Source: Elymus sibiricus
Taxonomy: Eukaryota > Streptophyta > Magnoliopsida > Poales > Poaceae
Assembly: GCA_039707655.1 (NCBI GenBank)
Contig: CM077664.1
Span: 201,866,195-201,930,194 of the forward strand
Reading direction: 5' to 3'
Length of the DNA: 64,000 bases
The translations under genes and the position numbers were made by a program. The first letter of the stretch is position 1; each line of letters starts with the position of its first letter. Below, piece after piece: positions 44,117-54,436 of the stretch. The notes below the pieces were generated by a model. It saw only the letters and a program-made list of their open reading frames with translations. It made no database searches and was not told the DNA's origin.

Positions 44117-44502
44117 TTAGCGGTCCATGGAGAAATACAGTGTGAAGGAGAGAGGGCGTCATCGCGATGGTGAGGTGGGCGTCATCCGGTTTTAAAAGAG
44201 AGGGCTCCAGCGAGAAATTTCCCTCTACGGTAGGAAACCAAACGGGAAGGGGAGGGTCCGGCAAAGAAAAGAAAAGGGTGTGTCCCACATGTTGGAGATA
44301 ACATGACGAATAGTCCGGACAACCTCATTTCTCCCCCATATATGGTCTGAATTTGAAAGAGCCCGGACTATTCAGACGATTGAATTTTGGGGAGCCTGCT
44401 AGGCTCCCATTTGATCCGAACACGCTCGGATGTACGAGAAAGAAATGAGCTTCGATTTTGAAAACGACATTCATCATTTGTTTGATCATTTATATGCATT
44501 GT
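44117..44502. other. Unassigned stretch between CACTA end and Helitron-like end
   Basis: No coding frame or repeat can be supported here. Confidence 0.35.
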
Positions 44503-44533
44503 AGCCCGTAGCAACGCACAGGCGTTCTACTAG
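44503..44533 (+). mobile_element. Possible Helitron 3' end
   Basis: GCCCGTAGCAACGCACAGGC can fold into a short stem (one mismatch), followed 7 nt later by CTAG and then T, the usual Helitron 3' end layout. A 5' TC terminus was not identified, so the extent is unknown. Confidence 0.35.
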
Positions 44534-44743
44534 TAAGTGGTAACATTACATATCTAGGCAGAATAGATGATGTGGCAAGTAATCAATGAGGAAAGAGAGG
44601 CATGTGGTAACATAGTATGTTACTCACACTATAGGTAACATCACACATATCAAGACAAGATGAGTCTAGAACTAATAAATGAAGTGTTGCATGACACCAT
44701 ACATGTTACTTCCCACTATATAGGTAGTAACATAGATTAGTAA

Positions 44744-45972
44744 GAGCATCTACAGCCGGACTTCCCAAACCCCCCTCAAACGCCCGGGCGGGCCGCCCGG
44801 TCACTGATCGGTCACGAAATTTCGACCCAGCCGGGCGCCTCAAACGGACCCCAAACGCCCGGGCTGACCGGCACCCCCCATATCCAGCCCAAATATGGGG
44901 CGGATATGGGGGCGCCCGGGCGCGCCCGCCACGTCGGCCTGGCCGCGCTGGCCCGCCCCGACCCCACATATATTCGTCCCCATCTTCTCGCGGACCAAAC
45001 CCTAGCCACTTCACACTCCTCTCCCCTCCACTCCCTCCGCCACCCGAGCTCACCTCCGTTCATTTCCGGCCGGCTCCGGCATGGCGGACAGCGGATCTGA
45101 CTCCGACCAGTCCGGATCCGTCGACTGGGGTGTCATCCCGTGCGGGTTGGAGGAGGCAATGGCGGTCCGCATTGCACTCCGCCGCTCCCGGGAGGACAGC
45201 GCCCGGCCGACGGACGGATCTGTCGGCACGACTCCATAGTGTCGGCTCAACGTGCGCTGGGGTCCTCTGGGGCTGGATCATCGCGGTCCCGGCGGCCGGA
45301 AAATCTCTCCTTCCCCATCACCGGTCGGGCAGATTATGAGTCCCACCGGGAACGGGCAGCCCGCCGTGGGAAGGAGAGTATGAGGGCCACCGAGGCCCGT
45401 AACGCGGCCGAAATGGCGGCCGCGGAGGCGGCTGATGCGGCGGCGCGGGCGGCCGCAGAGGAGGAAGCCATCCGCGCCCGCATTCTGAAGAAACGGCAGC
45501 GGAGGAACACGCGCGCCCTCGGCCGAGAGCAGAATCGGGCGGTCCGTGCCATGGCCGGACTGCCACCGAGGGAGGAGAAGGAGGACAGCGACGGCGAGGA
45601 CAGCTCCGGCGACGAGCAGATCCGGCTCGATTCCTACTGTGTCTTCGACAGGTACTTCTGCGAGAAGGACGGTAAGGGCGCCGGGAAGGGCAAGAGCAGC
45701 CGTGGATGACCTCCACCATAGCCAAACATGTCAAATTTTGGTAGTCCGATGGCATGTAGTAGTGATAGATTAGCCGGACGGAATAGCCGGCCGATGTGTG
45801 TAATGCATCGACGTAGTTGCATGAGTTTGTATGGATTTGAGATATGATAATTGAGGCGTCCGGATGTGGATTGCATTATTTGAGGGGTGTCTGGTCAGTG
45901 TCCGCGGACGCGTCCGGGCGCGTCCGCGGGCGTTTGAGGGGCCGGATTTGCAAAGTCCCGCTCTAGATGCTC
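44744..45972. mobile_element. Harbinger-type element with coding remnant (1.23 kb)
   Basis: Inverted termini are GAGCATCTACAGCCGGACTT and, in reverse complement at the right, GAGCATCTAGAGCGGGACTT. A TAA target duplication lies on both sides (44741-44743 and 45973-45975), as in PIF/Harbinger elements. It is very GC-rich and carries a small gene remnant but no transposase. Confidence 0.8.
45081..45709 (+). pseudogene. Frameshifted small ORF carried by the Harbinger-type element
   Basis: From the ATG at 45081 the frame reads MADSGSDSDQSGSVDWG and runs to a TAG at 45237. The other half lies one frame over (within 45140-45709): Ala/Glu/Arg-rich helix (AEMAAAEAADAAARAAAEEE), a basic stretch (KKRQRRNTRALGREQNRAVR) and an acidic tail ending DSYCVFDRYFCEKDGKGAGK. 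A single frameshift near 45190-45240 would split one protein of about 205 residues. No domain is recognised; it could be a DNA-binding or captured host fragment. Confidence 0.45.
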
Positions 45973-46017
45973 TAACATATCATGTTTACTCTCCATTATG
46001 GTTAGTCGTATAAGCTA

Positions 46018-47316
46018 GAGCATCTATACCGAATTACCGGTCCATTGTAATGCTTGCTTTAGAGTAAAAAAATTCGTTTTTGTCATTTAAACCGCTTCTA
46101 ACTGATCCATCAAAAACTTTTGAGCGGTATTTTACTCCATGAGCCTCTCCATCCTTAAATATACTAGCCGCAGCCAGTTGGAGTAAAAAAAATCGTTCGC
46201 TCGCCCGCACCTCCTGTTCCGTCCGCGCCGCCGCGGCCCAGCCCCCGACTGCCACCCCTACACCCCCACCTTCTCCCCCTCCGTCCTCGCCTCAGCCATG
46301 GCATACCCCGTCGTCCAGCTCCAGCACGTCGCTAAGATGGTGTGGACGGCATGTTGTCATGGTAGTCCCGACGCGGCACCGCCCTGCAGGCCTTTGCTCC
46401 CCGCCACACAGCCCCGTAGAGGAGACTGTCATGCGGGGCCGACGCCGCTCACCGTCCCGTACACCGACACAGCCTTGGTCGTCGGGCTTGCTCGCGAGCT
46501 ACTCTACAGCGGCCACTGAGATTACAAGCCCGACAAGGAGGTGATGGAGAGGGGCTGGTGGATCTATCTCGGTCGTTACCGGTCCTCATGGTTACCGAAG
46601 ATGGCGAGACTTGTGGGCGTCGAGGTACATGATAGGGGTGCCCGACGCCACCACCGCGAATCCCTTCCCCGCGACGCTGATCAAGCAGCTGAAGTCGTCA
46701 TCCATTGTCGCCGCTCCCGGTCGATCCGCGCGCTTGCTTGCTATCTGTGAGCTGCTCGGGTGGTTATTCTTTCCCTTGCTTTAATCCACCTACTAGTAAC
46801 TGTCCTCACTCCGACCAGAAGTGGCCTATGCTCCGGTGTGTGTTGAGGTTTCGATGCGCGGTTGTAGCGGCCAATTACATCCAACATTTGCACCACTCCG
46901 GTCACCCCGCCGTCACGTACTAACGTCGGTCAGCTCCACGACGCGAGACCACACCCACACGATTGAGAGCCTCGTTCTAGCTTGTATGTGTGTTTTGTGT
47001 GCTACAAAGTGTTTGACGAAATTCATGAGCCAAATGTACTCCCTCCGTCTCTAAATATAAGGCTTTTTAGAGATTTCAGTAAGGACTACATACAGATGTA
47101 TATAGACATATTTTAAAGTGTAGATTCACTTATTTTGCTCCGTATGTAGTCCATGTTAGAATCTCTAAAAGGGCTTATATTTAGTAACGAAGGGATAGAG
47201 AGTTAAGTTTAGGGTCAGTTAGGAACCACACCTGTTTTAGAGGAGCAAATATAATGAGTTAAAGGATACTCGGTCGTTTGCTCCTCTAAATTATAAGGGA
47301 TCGGTTAGAGATGCTC
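46018..47316. mobile_element. Second Harbinger-like element with decayed coding segment
   Basis: The left end is GAGCATCTATACCGAATTAC and the right end in reverse complement is GAGCATCTCTAACCGATCCC. Flanking trinucleotides are CTA and TTA, an imperfect target duplication. Inside, 46298-46740 has GC-rich, exon-like sequence starting MAYPVVQLQHVAKMVW that is broken in several frames; its origin is not recognised. Confidence 0.55.
47039..47195. mobile_element. Stowaway-type MITE nested in the Harbinger-like element
   Basis: It starts CTCCCTCCGTCTCTAAATAT and ends ATATTTAGTAACGAAGGGA, flanked by TA. The last G of the right terminus is lost. Confidence 0.75.
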
Positions 47317-47319
47317 TTA

Positions 47320-48567
47320 GATCTCTTAAGTTTTTTACGATAGGTCTAGCATTTTCCCAAGATAAGTTTTTTTAGACGCTAACAACGCGCCGACGTTCCA
47401 TCACAGAGTTCACTCGACCGAATAAACGTTCCCTACATGAGGCACGCTTAAGCAAATAGCGTTAGCAGTGAGTGTTCACCCAAAAAATCACTCCCAACAA
47501 ACGCTCAGGAATTGTCATGCCATAATATATTGTCATACTATTACTGAAAGATTTGCCATGTTGAAAAGGAAAATTGTCATGCTAGCAAAAGGAATTGTCA
47601 GGAATTTTCCTCAGGTAGAGTAAATTGTCATGTGTTTTAGAGTTTGCCATCATGCATCATAGAGAATTTCCAGGCTAAAGAAAAAGGAAAATTTTCCACG
47701 CACTTCCATGAATTGGCATGCTACAGCAGGTAGACTTGCAATGCTATAGAATTGCCATGCTATATGAAAAGAATTCTGCCTACTTGTTCAAGAATTGTCA
47801 TGCTGTTAGCGGAGGATTGCCGCTACATCAGAGATAATCGTTGAAAATTGTCATGCTCTAGATACAGAATTTGCCATTCGGATGTGATTTTAAGTTGGGT
47901 AAGGGATAAGACAGGATCGCGTTGTTCGCTTAGATTTCCATGGGGAGCAAACATTTAGTATCATACTCAGTCATTCGCTCATAGGGGTGCATGGGAGCAA
48001 ACATAAATTGCCACGTGTGTCACTTTGAGATTCGTGGGAATTGGACATACAATAGAGCGTTCCCTAGAAAAACTACTCCTAGGGAATGCCAACTCAATAG
48101 ATAACTGTACATAGATCCAGAAGCTCCTTCATTAATATTCCCTCCTCCCTAAAATATAAGACGTCATTGACCTTTTCTGGTCTTCAATGCACAACTCACA
48201 TAAGAAATCCAGAGAAAGTAAAATTACAACACAATCCCTAACATTTACATGGAAGACATCCAGCTGAGAACAAAAAAAAATGAGGTCCAATCAGCCTCAT
48301 ATATGCTCCTACCGCCTTCGGGGATGAAGCCACTTCAGATCGTAGGATCGCCGCCCCTCCTTCTCCAACTGGAGCTTACTAAAGACGGACGAGGAGAACG
48401 CCACGATGTAGCCAAGCTGCCTCTATGTAGGCATCGAGGCGAGCAGAAAGAAGGGTCCGGCAAAATCATCATCACTCCATTAGTTTTAGTTGTTTTAAAC
48501 ACCTCCTTGTGCATTCCTTTTAACACGGTTGCCATGACAACACATAGGGCATCACCTAATAATTCTT
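47320..48567. repeat. Gene-free stretch with about a dozen ATTGTCATGCT-like motifs
   Basis: Between 47511 and 47880 variants of GAATTGTCATGC or TTGCCATGCT recur every 20-50 bp. No terminal repeats or target duplication could be fixed. The left edge (GTTTTTTTAGACGCT near 47367) weakly resembles the reverse complement of GAGCGTTCCCTAGAAAAAC near 48055. The 48249-48569 frame has no supporting features. Confidence 0.4.
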
Positions 48568-48908
48568 AAACTCATAGAACGGTTATTCTGTCACTCCGGC
48601 CTCCTATCCCAAACTTGTTATAACACAATGGTCTCCTCTAGTCCCGTATAGATGAAGTCATATGCAGTCGACGTTCGCACATCAACACTAGAGAACTACA
48701 CCACAACATAATTAAACAACAATTTGTATTGCAAGTTTATATGATCATTAAAAACTAGCTTTCTCTCATGTCCACAGGAACCTAAGGGGCTACTCACAAG
48801 ATATCATGGTGAACATATTTAGTGGTGCATGGATAAATATGATAATCTGAAAATATAAATCATTCACCAATAAAACACACAACATCAACCACTATAACAA
48901 CAAATAAC
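48568..48908 (-). repeat. Old gypsy LTR fragment, left part
   Basis: This aligns with element A's LTR (about 1700-2030): TTCTGTCACTC, GATGAAGTCATATGCAGTCG against GTGAAGTGTCATGTAGTCG, and AATCATTCACCAATAAAACA against AATCTTCCACCAAATAAACC. Divergence is high, so it is an old relative. It continues at 50728 after the Pack-MULE-like insertion. Confidence 0.6.
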
Positions 48909-48917
48909 ACTGAGAGA

Positions 48918-50718
48918 CGGAAATTCTATATGTGTCATACTACTATATGCTCATATTATCACCACCGATGATTCACATCGGGATCCATGCATGGAGTCGT
49001 ATAATGTAACGTATTGGTGCTACTGGGCATATTATAGTACAGTGCTTTTGGCCCACAACTGTCACCCATTATTGTTGGAGCCCACCTTGGTCTTCTACGC
49101 GTCTGATATTTTTAGTGGACCGGCTTTGTGTGAAAGGTGGACCGACTAGCAGGGTTACCTCGCAAGCCAGTGCGCAATTTATTGCCACACAAGTGCCCAC
49201 CCACACACTGAATCCTGTTCTACTCATCCTCTGTTCTTCGTCGAGCACACCCCAGCAATGGCGGCTCATCTTCTTCCCCTCCCCAGCAAGTGGAGACCAA
49301 AATCCTCCCTCTAATCATATGTCCTCACTGCGGCCGCGAGGTGCTCGACGACATCTCCAAAAATGGGAAAAGGCTAGGCACTCGGTATTACGAGTGAATC
49401 CTATGGAGCGTAAGTTTTTGAATCACAAGTACTATGGGCCTTTATAATTTCAGTCTGGCCAGTTCCCTCTATTGTAATGGCGGGACATGCATCTTGCAGT
49501 TCTGGTATCTTCCTCGTGACGGTCTTGCTCAGCTCAACGACGGTGGTGTTTCTCCTCGGTGGACGCAGGTCGCTTGAGTACGCCTGCGAGTTTTCAATCG
49601 GTTAATACTCCGTATGTTGCAGAAGGAGCCCGCTGGAAGGTTTCCTTCGAATGGTGAAATGTAGGATCATCCTGCTAGTCGCTGGTACCAATCTCATGGT
49701 ATCTAACTATTTATCATGATTGGCTGTAGTGTACTTCAGGCCTCACCTGTATTATATGATTAAATACTATCATCATAGCGCTGTATTAGCAATTAAAGTG
49801 TCAGTTAACTTTATGTAAGCATCCTGATTTTTGTATCATCGATCTGTAGTTAATGGAGTTGGTGTGTTCTGCTGTTCATTTACTATTTGTCCGTCATGCA
49901 ATTTTAATCTATTCTCAACTGCACCAACTACGTGCATTTATTGTCTCACTGAGCATGGATGCCACACGTTAATCCTCAGTTTATTGCACAGTACGCACTC
50001 GACCTTCTATCCTTTATCCAGAATATATCCTTACCATCTGCTTCCATTTGGTGTTCTGCATTTCATCGCTCAGCGCCCCCAGTGTTCAAACTGTTCTCCT
50101 GCTAAGCGCTTCTTGTTTATCGAGCAGATCTATCATCGCCTGCCGGAGTGTATGTAAACTTTTCTCTGTATTATTCTGTTCATGCGCTGAAAGGCACATT
50201 CACATAGGCTATTCTTTGTTTGTCAAATGTATGATTCCGTGTAGCTGTGAAGAGGATGAACGCCGGTGAATGTTCTGCCTTATGGACAGTTGGACCAGGA
50301 TGCCCAACAATCCAGTGTTGCCGATGGTACGCATGAGATGCCCCAGGAGTCCAGGACTCCACATCAAGGATCTCTGTGAAGCATGCAGTCACGGTGATCC
50401 AGGGTTTGAGTGAGCTCAAGAAGTTGATTGTGAACGAAATCTGGACCATGGTCCAACTACGTCAACAGCAAACAGGACCGCCGGTCATTGTCGTCCAACC
50501 AAGTTGCCAGATGCGGGGGCCTACTGCGTCAGACATACGAAAAGATGCACGTTCTACCTCCCGCTGTATGCTGTACGCATACCAGGCTCGGGGGTATATG
50601 TGATTTTCCACGGCTCGCACATGTCCGCATTTAATGCAGTCCAACTGCCGATCAGCCTGCTTGAACGTACTAGATGATAATAGGACTATATGGTAGTACG
50701 AGCCATATCGCCGTGTCC
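48918..50718. mobile_element. Pack-MULE-like element carrying a GRF zinc-finger gene fragment
   Basis: ACTGAGAGA (9 bp) occurs at 48909-48917 and 50719-50727, the length expected for Mutator target duplications. The ends are diverged inverted repeats of about 45 bp: left TACTACTATATGCTCATATT, right in reverse complement TACTACCATATAGTCCTATT. The interior is gene-like and includes a broken GRF-type zinc finger. No transposase was seen. The insertion splits an old gypsy LTR whose halves flank it. Confidence 0.65.
49258..50600 (+). pseudogene. GRF-type zinc-finger gene fragment
   Basis: At 49320-49397 the frame reads CPHCGREVLDDISKNGKRLG then TRYYE and a TGA where the third zinc-binding Cys should be (TGC to TGA). 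The CPxCG opening and G-x-RYYxC ending are the GRF finger pattern of plant proteins. An ATG at 49258 is out of frame with it. Downstream, 50270-50350 (DQDAQQSSVADGTHEMPQES) and 50376-50520 (VIQGLSELKKLIVNEIWTMV) look like the acidic, helical tail of the same gene. Splice sites in between could not be settled. Confidence 0.5.
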
Positions 50719-50727
50719 ACTGAGAGA

Positions 50728-51240
50728 TAATTACAGTAACCGATCCACACAAATTGTTCATAGATGGGATGGAGATGGATGGGGGAGATGGTGCTACTGA
50801 TGTAGATGGTGAAGATTACTTGGATGAAGATGCTCCCCTTGATGCACCAGTGATGGTGATTGCTTCGAGTTTGCACAATCAGAGGGGGTAGATATGGGTA
50901 AAAACAATCGTTCGAGAAGAACAATAGGGTTCCACTTTGAGATGGCGACGGGAAAATCCCGAAAAAAAAAATACTTGTCTTTGCTTTTCCCCGAGAGAGG
51001 GAAATGTGCATCAAAGAGGGCACCTGGGGAGGCTTGTTGGGCCTAGGACCAGCACGCACCCCCACAGCCCTGACTTTGGCCCATGGTTCCTTTTGGTCCA
51101 AAAATGCATCCCGTCTTTTTTACTTTGTCTTTCTCTGCTTTTGGAAATTGATTTTCTTTGCAAAAAAAATATTCCCCCTCTAGCGGCGTTTTCAATAATC
51201 CTTCTTGCAGTTCTTTGCAATATTAGATTCACTAAATTAT
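50728..51240 (-). repeat. Old gypsy LTR fragment, right part
   Basis: This continues the LTR relative: GATGGTGAAGATTACTTGGA, GGTGATTGCTTCGAGTTT against GATGTCGATGGCTTCGATTT, then a pyrimidine/GC promoter-like part (GGGCACCTGGGGAGGCTTGT). Together with 48568-48908 it represents one truncated LTR. Confidence 0.5.
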
Positions 51241-51432
51241 ACCTTTTAGACCTTATAATTCCACAATCCCAAGAATCAACTATAAATTTTGAAATTTGTA
51301 GTCGTCTATTCCCCCTCTAGTTGATGTCTTAGATTCTTCACTCTGAGTATTGTGAGCCAAGCCTCTAAGCTATGTGTTCTTGCTAGCCATATACAAAATT
51401 TGAGTACATCCAATACTAATGAACCGTGTTTG

Positions 51433-53104
51433 TGTTGGTGCAATACTTGCCCTCTTATGTTTTGGAGATTGTTGACAGAAACAGGCATGGACGGATTTGT
51501 TTGCTAGTGCACACAGAGAGAAATAGTCCATGCAGTGCCGAAGAGAATGTTGTCTCAGGTGTACAGTTCGAGGAACTTCACCGAAGAACATCTGCATCGC
51601 TGAGAAGAATAAGCTACATCCTTTGAAGACTTGTAGACGAGAAGAATGACATGAAGGAGTTGGCCCCTCAAAAATTTAATGCTGACGTGAAGCAATTGGT
51701 TCGGTGTTTCGGTCCGAAGAAATTTGACTGCAGCGATGGAAGACGAAGACGAACTGAAGACGGAGCATTCTTTTCGTTATTCTTTTTCTATTCATTTGAA
51801 TAATAGGACCTCCGTACTATTAAGAGGGGTATAGGTTCTCGAAGCTTAGATCTGCTGTGATTCTTAGCCCAAAACCTATGCGAGACTGAGAGAAATCTCT
51901 TTATGTTTCGAATGATTACCTGCCAGCAGAAGACGTTGTTCTTCGGTGCTGCAGGAGATATCTTTCGAACTGAGGAGTTAGCATTACTTGCTCCGCACGT
52001 AATGTTACCGTTGTGCTCAAATTCCGACCGTTGGACTCGTGTCGTTCGGCCGTTGGCTACTCCACATGTCCAATTTGGTCATTTCCCATCAGGGAAGGCT
52101 GCGGCTATAAATAGCCACCCCGCTCCAACGTTGCCCGTTGGCTGCTCCGCTTAAGATTTCTGAGAAGATTGATTGAGCATCCCCTCTCCGAGAGATTTGA
52201 GTTTAAAATCCACCGAGAGAAAAATCAAGAGCCAAAACTTAGACAGTGGTTGAGCATCACAGTAGTTCTGAGTTAGAGTTCTTGTACCTATTACTCTTGA
52301 GAGCTGCACACTCTCTAGACGGATAGGTGTCGGCTCGAGTGTCGAAGAGTAATTGTCTTCACCGAGCAAGATCTTCAGCAACCAAGAGTAATTGTGGTTC
52401 GCGAAGAAGTCTGTCGAAGGTTTGGAGATCGCCGACAAGTATCTACCACGAGTGAAATCAACTGGAGTCTGACCAGCTCCGAGTTGAAGGAGAATAGGGT
52501 GAAGAGAGTTTATCTTCTGTGTTAAATCACAACCCCTCCAACCAGACGTAGTCCTTTGGCAGAAGGGCGAACTGGTCTACCAAATTCATATGTCGCCATC
52601 GAGCACCACTGGTTCATTCTACTATACTGCATTTCCTTCAGCAGTTTACATTCGTGCTCTGTGTCGATAGATTTATCTGATCTGTCATAACTTGTTACTT
52701 TTCTATCGCATTCATATCATTCATTCCCATCATCCCCGTCTCATTTGTTTTCGTTCGTCTGCATGTCAGCATAATTTCATTCAGCACGATATCCATTCAA
52801 CTCGCTGTCATTTCCCTTGTGTTTTCCATCGTAGCTTGCATCTAGTTTTTTTTTCTCGTGACATTGCCTCTGTTCACATTTCGCATTACCTTCGTACCTG
52901 TCAAACCTGTGATACTCTTCGCTTGGTCAGTTAGTGTTTTCTGCATCGATAGACATGATCCTCTACAGTATGTTTGTTTAAGTGCTCATCTACCGAACCT
53001 TATTTCCGCTGCTGTGTTTGGGATCATTTCAAAACATTCGCAAGAATTTTTGAATCTCCCATTCACCCCCCCCCCCTCTGGTCGATATACTCTCGGTCCT
53101 AACA
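51433..53104 (+). mobile_element. Solo LTR (1672 bp) with perfect target duplication
   Basis: It starts TGTTGGTGCAATACTTGCCC and ends CTCTCGGTCCTAACA. GTTTG abuts both ends (51428-51432 and 53105-53109). A CTATAAATAG promoter box is at 52105-52114. No internal sequence or second LTR is nearby, so it likely arose by recombination between LTRs. The orientation is from the TATA box; the family is not identified. Confidence 0.8.
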
Positions 53105-53109
53105 GTTTG

Positions 53110-53813
53110 CTTGATACTTACATGCCTAAAGTCTTTGTGAGTAAAAGCTAGTTTTGGTAGGCTACCTATATAAGTTGTTCACACAACATGAAAAGAAACC
53201 TTTTTGAACCCCCTTTTATGCGCTTGGCTACTTGAGAGCTCTCTCTGCTCGACTCCATCCCCCAAGAGAAAATATTTGAGAGAGATCCATGAAGGAGAAA
53301 CCTTTTAAGGAGTCTTGGCAAGAGTTCATCTCCAAGTGAAGACATCAAGAATTTGTTAGTGTTGAAGGGTGAGCTTCTACTAGATAGCTGCTTGGGAGTC
53401 TCTGAGTAGCCCCAAGAAGCTTACGAAGACAAGAGATGATCTATGGAGAGAAAAGATCTATCACAGGTGATTATCCATTAACTTCGTGTGCAGGGATTAA
53501 GGAGAAAAGGCGAGTAAAGTAAGATTTTGTATCTAAACGTTTCCAACAAAAACATGGAATTACCCTAACGATTCAAACATATGGAACAAATTCCTTGTGG
53601 TTGCACCTTATGGGTAATTTTCTTTAGCAAATTCCTTTCTTACAAGTTTGTTAGATTTGCATGCTTATGATGCTATCTCTCGACTATGTTCTAACTTGTT
53701 TAAAAGTCAACAACTTTCATTCTGCAAGTCCAAACTCTACTATTATTCTTGGTCCCACATTAGGGTTTAATGACACTACTAGGTGAAAGCTTTGTGAACA
53801 AAGATGGCATATA
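53110..53813. other. Unassigned AT-rich stretch
   Basis: It has a TATATAAG sequence near 53168 and pieces that resemble an old LTR, but no ends were found. No gene is supported. Confidence 0.3.
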
Positions 53814-53898
53814 CTACCTCCATTCTAAAATATAAGACGTTTTGGTAGGCTAATTAAACTAGCCTACCAAAACGTCTTATATTTTGGAACGGAGGTAG
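53814..53898. mobile_element. Stowaway-type MITE (85 bp)
   Basis: This is a near-perfect foldback: CTACCTCCATTCTAAAATAT at the left and ATATTTTGGAACGGAGGTAG at the right, with TA at 53812-53813 and 53899-53900. Confidence 0.85.
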
Positions 53899-53900
53899 TA

Positions 53901-54436
53901 ATAGAGTGCCTTTGCAAATTTGCACATCCATCCGGAGAAAACACATGAACTCGAAGGTATGGTGGTTCGCAACACCTTCGTCCATTTTGAAGCTTCTAAG
54001 AGCAGTTTGTTCATTATAATTAATCAATAATAATAAGGTTCTCTAATTTGTGAAAAAATAAATTTGACATAATTTTTTTTGAGGGAAAAAATTGACATAA
54101 TTTTAAAATGGAAAAGTCATAGCTTATTTTTTTATCATCACGGCTTCGACATTCACTGGTAAAAAGAACAAGAAAAACTCTCTAAGAAGCCTAACCAAGA
54201 AATACTCTGCTGTGCTCTTTGGAGTCGCTTTTCCCCTCGCCCCTCTCTCTCCCTCTCACTAGTTTGTTGCTAGAAAATCGGGCAGATTTGTAGCACCAAT
54301 CGAGAAACGGCATATAATAAGGGATCGATTCTGACACGCAATTCGAAATCTTCTCTCCGCCGTCGCCGCCACCGCCACCGGCCCGCCGCAGCGAGGAAAA
54401 AAAAATTCAAGCTTTTGATGACTGCTGCCGTCACGG
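53901..54436 (+). promoter_or_regulatory. Upstream region of the katanin p80 gene
   Basis: It holds a CT-rich stretch (CCCCTCTCTCTCCCTCTCAC near 54240) and a GC-rich leader just before the ATG, common in plant core promoters and 5' leaders. No clear TATA box was fixed. Confidence 0.4.

Noticed and set aside
44535..44743. Possible foldback MITE with GTAACAT motifs
   Set aside because: GTAACAT/ATGTTAC motifs are frequent but the ends and a target duplication could not be fixed.
45140..45755. Minus-strand frames over the Harbinger cargo
   Set aside because: They are Pro/Arg/Ser-rich GC-driven shadows of the plus-strand coding remnant.
48138..48170. CCCTCCTCCCTAAAATATAAG, like a Stowaway left end
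   Set aside because: No matching right end or TA flank was found, so it could be at most a fragment.
49831..50157. 108-codon plus-strand frame inside the Pack-MULE-like element
   Set aside because: Composition and lack of splice support suggest intronic sequence between parts of the captured gene.
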